Assembly (NCBI GenBank): GCA_036924085.1 | Contig: JAVGWX010000003.1 | Span: forward strand, 122,136,764 to 122,200,763 | Length of the DNA stretch: 64,000 nt | Reading direction: 5' to 3' | Source: Ariolimax columbianus | Lineage: Eukaryota; Mollusca; Gastropoda; Stylommatophora; Arionidae | Shown here: piece by piece, positions 38,401-44,400 of the stretch | Layout of the letters: every line of letters starts with the position of its first letter | Numbering within the stretch: the stretch's first letter is position 1 | The notes under the pieces: generated by a model | Told to the model about the DNA's origin: nothing | Databases searched by the model: none | The model's input: the letters and a program-made list of their open reading frames with translations, nothing else | Program-made: the position numbers and the translations under genes

Positions 38401-41400
38401 AAGCTGTCCATATGTCATATGATGATCTACAGGAAGAAAACAGTAAGAAACCTGAGTCCATATGGCACATGATGATGATGATCTACAGGAAGAAAACAGT
38501 CAGAAAGCTGAGTCCACATGGCACATGATGATGATCAACAGGAAGAAAACAGTCAGAAAGCTGAGTCCACATGGCACATGATGATGATCTACAGGAAGAA
38601 AACAGTCAGAAAGATGAGTCCACATGGCACATGATGATGATCTACAGGAAGAAAACAGTCAGAAAGCTGAGTCCACATGGCACATGATGATGATCTACAG
38701 GATGAAAACAGTCAGAAAGCTGAGTCCACATGGCACATGATGATGATCGACAGGAAGAAAACAGTCAGAAAGCTGAGTCAACATGGCACATGATGATGAT
38801 CGAGAGGAAGAAAACAGTCAGAAAGCTGCAATAAAACTGATTGTCGAATGTAAACAGCGACATAAAGAGGTGTGGGTCAGTTGACCTGATCACAAATCAA
38901 ATAAAAAAATAATAGCAGGGGTCTATTGTAAGGGGTCTATGAAAAGGTCTTGTTAAGGAGAAGACCAGAAGGTCTTGGTAATGAGTTCACCAAAAGGTCG
39001 TGTAAGGAGTTCATGAGAAGGTATTGTAAAAAGTGGATGAGAAGGTATTGTAAAAAGTGGATGAGAAGGTCTTGTAAGGAGATGACGAGGAGGTCTTGGT
39101 AAGGAGTCCACAAGAAGTTATTGACAAGAAGTACACGAAAAGGTCTTGTAAGGAGTCCAGGAGAAGGTCATGTTAAGGAGTCAACAACAAGGTCTTGTAA
39201 GGAGTCCACGAGAAGGTCGTGGTAAGGAGTCCACAAGAAGTTATTGACAAGAAGTACACCAGAAGGTCTTGTAAGGAGTCCAGGAGAAGGTCATGTTAAG
39301 GAGTCAACAACAAGGTCTTGTAAGGAGTCCACGAGAAGGTCGTGGTAAAGAGTTCATGAGAAGGTCGTGGTAAGGAGTCCACACGAAGTTATTGACAATA
39401 AGTACACGAGAAGGTCTTGTAAGGAGTCCATGAGAAGGTCGTGGTAAGGAGTCAACAACAAGGTCTTGTAAGGAGTCCACGAGAAGGTCGTGGTAAGGCG
39501 TCCACGAGAAGGTCTTGTATGTTTTATCTAGTTGTTGTAAAACTCCTACTTGAGATAATTAGATGATGCAAGTGCAAACTAGGAGCAGATAAGTGGTAGA
39601 GCTATAGCTACTAATGACAAATATACCATGTCTGATCTACTTTATCGATACGCTCCTGTCGACCCAAGTGTAAATGAAGGGTGCGAGGAAAGGAACTGGT
39701 CTTCTAACCTCATAAAATGTTGAGAACAAGTGAATAGAAGTCTATAGCACTCCATCCCCGACATCAATGTCTGCTATGTGACCACCTTTGTTTGGTTTGG
39801 AACAAGGTATGACGTGTGTGGCAGTTTGCTATTCCAACATGGACAGAGAAACAAAAAAAATTCAGATTCAGAACTATAAGATCTTTTTATGAGACCCAAG
39901 AGCGACAAAGATGATAGTGGGATTCCAGAATTACAGTTATGAGGAAAGACTCAGAAAAACCGGCCTACAGTGTCTAGAAGAGAGAAGAATTTGTGGTGAC
40001 TTAATGCAGGTTTATAAGATGATCAGAGGAATGGATAAATTAGACTATAACAAGTTTTTTAAAATACAGCCACCCACAAGAACAAGAGGGCACAGCTACA
40101 AGCTGACTAAGGAGAGGTCCAAATGAGATATTAGGAAATATTTTTTTAGTCAGAGAGTGGTGACTGATTGGAATGCATTGCCAGGGGAGGTAGTGGAGGT
40201 AGGGACAGTTAATGCATTTAAGAATAAATTGGATGCACATAGCTTTTACAGCAAGGTGATGTAAATGTAACTGGTTGTATACAGACTCTGCAGGGTCTTC
40301 TTAACCAGTATAAAGACGTTAAGTTAAGTTAAGTATGTGATAACATGCCACGCCCGTGGGAGATCAGAGCTTGTCCACAAACCAGTCCCTATCCGGTGAG
40401 AGACAGTCCCCACTAGCCGTTCGGACGAACTTACATGCATAATTCTGCTTGAGTTAACATTTCCTAAACGAAATGATGTGATTGTTACACAAATTTACAC
40501 ATGTAATCCAGCGACTTTGACTGTCATAAATGTGTGCACTTACATTTGAGGAGTGCACATGCTCCATGGCTGAACAGACATCATTGTATATGGACTCGAA
40601 GGTCATGGTCACATCTCCAAACTTGACACCGTTGCAGGTCCTTTTCAAGTAGAAATACTCTCGAATTATTTAAAACATAAATTTGCATCACGTTACGTCA
40701 AGCAGAACCGACATTACTGCACGTCAGACAGACCCATTGGTGATCAATCTCATTCAGCAGATGGAAAAGGGTATGTCTGCTGATAGTTTATCTAGGTCCC
40801 TGACTTTGCACACTCCTAATCAGTTCTCTTAGGTAGCCATCATTTCTGAACTTTCCGAAGCTTGGAGTAAGAGCTGGACACGATACATGACCTGATTGTG
40901 GTCTTATATAGCCACGTTAGAGCTGAAGTAATTCCCTGAAACTGCCATTCTCACACTGAGGTTGCTGTTGTGCAAGTTCCGCACTGCTCGGCAACGACAT
41001 TACCTCTCCTTCTAATAAGAAAACCTCATTATGATGCCTCACCATACAGCATAGACCTATCTGATTATGATGTCTCACCATACAGCATAGACCTATCTGA
41101 TTATGATGTCTCACCATACAGCATAGACCTATCTGATTATGATGTCTCACCATACAGCATAGACCTATCTGATTATGATGCCTCACCGTACAGCATAGAC
41201 CTATCTGATTATGATGTCTCACCATACAGCATAGACCTATCTGATTATGATGTCTCACCATACAGCATAGACCTATCTGATTATGATGTCTCACCATACA
41301 GCATAGACCTATCTGATTATGATGCCTCACCTCACCGTACATCATAGACCTATCTGATTATGATGCCTCACCTCACCATACATCATAGACCTATCTGATT

Positions 41401-44400
41401 ATGATACCTCACCTCACCATATATCATATACCTATCTGATTATGATACCTCACCTCACCATATATCATATACCTATCTGATTATGATGCCTCACCTCACC
41501 ATACATCATATATCTATCTGCAAAAACAAAATATAATTTCCCAGAACATTATCATGATAAGCTCTACTCTCTGCATTCATCCTCAGGATGTGGTGACTGG
41601 TTGGTAGTTCGTCACTTTCACACCAGTATCTTTTCATTCTTTTATTTATTAGTTTCAGCAGTGGTCCCATGTTAAATCGCTCTCTTTGTCTGTGCCATCC
41701 AGAACAGCCTCATCTTCTAACACTGAGGTGTAAATATTATTGTATTCTATTGTTTCTCAAAGACAAATACGGCAACTAAAACTAACAGCTGTCACCAATC
41801 AAAGACAAATATGGCAACTAAAACTAACAGCTGTCACCAATCAAAGACAAATATGGTAACTAAAACTAACAGCTGTCACCAATCAAAGACAAGTATGGCA
41901 ACTAAAACTAACAGCTGTCACCAATCAAAGACAAATATGGTAACTAAGCTAACAGCTGCCACCAAAAATAGATGGTTTACGCAGATATAAAGACACCAGT
42001 AATGAATGTATTCAAACAAAGATATATTTTCTTTTCCTGTCTTGGTTTCAATCCATAACGTGCAAGGCCATTCCCAGCAGTTTGTTTCACTGTCAGAAGT
42101 CTGCTCCACGTGATGAAACTTGTCTTACAGTGGTTGTTTACGTAGCACCGGTGTTTGACAAGATGATGTTGCAAACCTTGACCACGGTCTGTCCTTACCC
42201 AGCTGTAATGAATTGCTTGACAGAGAAAAGTGGCCATGTTCTCTGACGCCCTAATCAAATCCACAGGATCCATATTTGGAGGACGAATACCGATATTCCT
42301 ACAACACGATGGACCACCTTGCAACCTGCTGCCGCCTTATTGTAGTATCCAGAGAGTTCCAGAAACCCTTGATATTTACATTCATCGTCTACAAAATAGG
42401 TTTCGATTCGGTAGAACCACATTGTGTCTGGTGCTCACTGTTAAAACAATGTGTCCATCCTGGTTATATCAGAATTCTTGCCAACAGTTATACGAACTGC
42501 ACTACCACATTTGGTACTTTCCATTGTCCAATTGTGGTACCAGTTCAGAAGGAGATCCGCCAGGAGGATCCTATCTCACCGAATCTCTTCTCCGTATGTT
42601 TGGAATGAGTCATCAGCCGATGAAACTAGACCCCTTTGACACCCATATTAACGGCAGACGCCACAATCACCTTCGATTTGCCGACGACATAGTGCCCATT
42701 ACAGAGCCAGCAGCAGACGCCAACTAAATGATGCAGATACTTGATGGTGAGGGCAAAAAAGAGCGACTAGAGGAAAAATGTCTCAAAAACAAGTGTTGCG
42801 CAATCGCTTCGCCAGTTGTGATCCAGTCTGCTTTGGCGGGGTGCGATTAGAGAATAACAACGAGCTCGTCTATCTTTGCTTCCTGAACATAGAGGATAAC
42901 CTGGAACCTGAATTGACAAAACGTCGCCGCGCGGGCTGGACAGTCTTCTCGTCCTGAACGGTTGCCATGACCGGAACCTACGCGCCTCGCCTTTAAATTC
43001 CACTGTGCTCCCTGCGATGTGCTACGGTGATGAGACATGGACACTAATACAATCAATGGAGGACAAATTAAGTGACCAAGGTCTCTCTTGAGAGACGCTT
43101 GGTCGGAATCACTCTCCGGAACCATCGTATGCAAAATCTCTGACATAAGATGATTGTCATTTGTGAATGATGCTGTAATCTATGCAGGCAAAATATAGAT
43201 GGACAGGTCAAATGTTGTGACGAGACGATGGAGCACAGCGACAGCAATCTGGTACCACCGAGTTAATAATAGACCGTGGGTCAGTCTCTCTTGCCGCACG
43301 CAACAACACCCGAGGCGCTCCGGAGGAGGTCTTACCGTGTACTGGACTTTCGTGGCCCAAGACAGGGTCCGCTGGAGACGAAGTTGGGACCCGCAGCTAC
43401 GCCGAGGAACGGGTCATCAAGATCAAGATACCGATACAAAAGAAAATCCACACTCTCTGCATGTTTCTTGACTACTAAACAAATAAAATGTATAATTAGT
43501 GTGTCCTTCAATGTGCAGTTTGAAAAATATAGAATTCATACTTACTGCGTATAATCAGTGTTAGACATGAAGAAGTCAATCAGGCATGCCGTTATATAGA
43601 TCACTGAAAGTTCAAGAGGTCAAAGTCAAGCAAGATATCAAGCTATGATGACACGACAACTTGACTGAACTATTTTCCCATTAACTTAGTCTTAGTCGAC
43701 CTGTACTTCTATAGGGACGGATGTCCCTGGGCAGGTCCGAGCTCTCGCATGAGATGATTGTAGCCGGATTAGGATTTCCTGCTTAGAAAGCTAGACTCGA
43801 GCAGGTCATTACTCCGCTGCATTGGGGGAAATGTCGCGGATGGTCGTTAACAGATGTGCGAGCCCATCTTAATAGACTCAAACACTAGAGAAAATTAGAC
43901 CCGTAGCCTTCTTGTGCGTCATATATGCTGCTCTTAACAAACCATTTAACCATGGTCGGTGTTATGCCATGTCACAGAGTTAGTCGCCTCTTACAACATG
44001 CTCTATGTGGGGCAGTGGTGCTATTCTTGTCCTTGTCATACACAAAGACCCCGGTTGACCGCTCGGGATTGTTCATCCACTTGTGCTGTTAATCTGTGTG
44101 ATGGAGTTTAAGTTGTCTTTCGTGGGATATGTGGGTTGCGTCAATTTATTTATAACCATGTTGTAGGATTTCTGTTTGGGCATCTATCCATATGCCACAC
44201 GGACTTCCTCGTGCCTAGTAGCCAGATCTTTATGTGTTGTATGTATGTGGGTAGCGTTAGTCCCATGATGAAATGATCGAACAATGGTATTTACTGTGTT
44301 GAAATGTATTCGCGCGAATGGCAGTTTTCACTTGAAGAAAAAAAGTTAGATGCTCATCGGAAGTGATGATGGCGACATCGTCAGAATGGTTTTGTCTTGA

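Noticed and set aside
40544..40663. Longer version of the 40544-40640 exon starting at a gagag acceptor near 40658
   Set aside because: The phase would not fit the previous exon; the acceptor at 40641 completes the split CAG codon and aligns without a gap.
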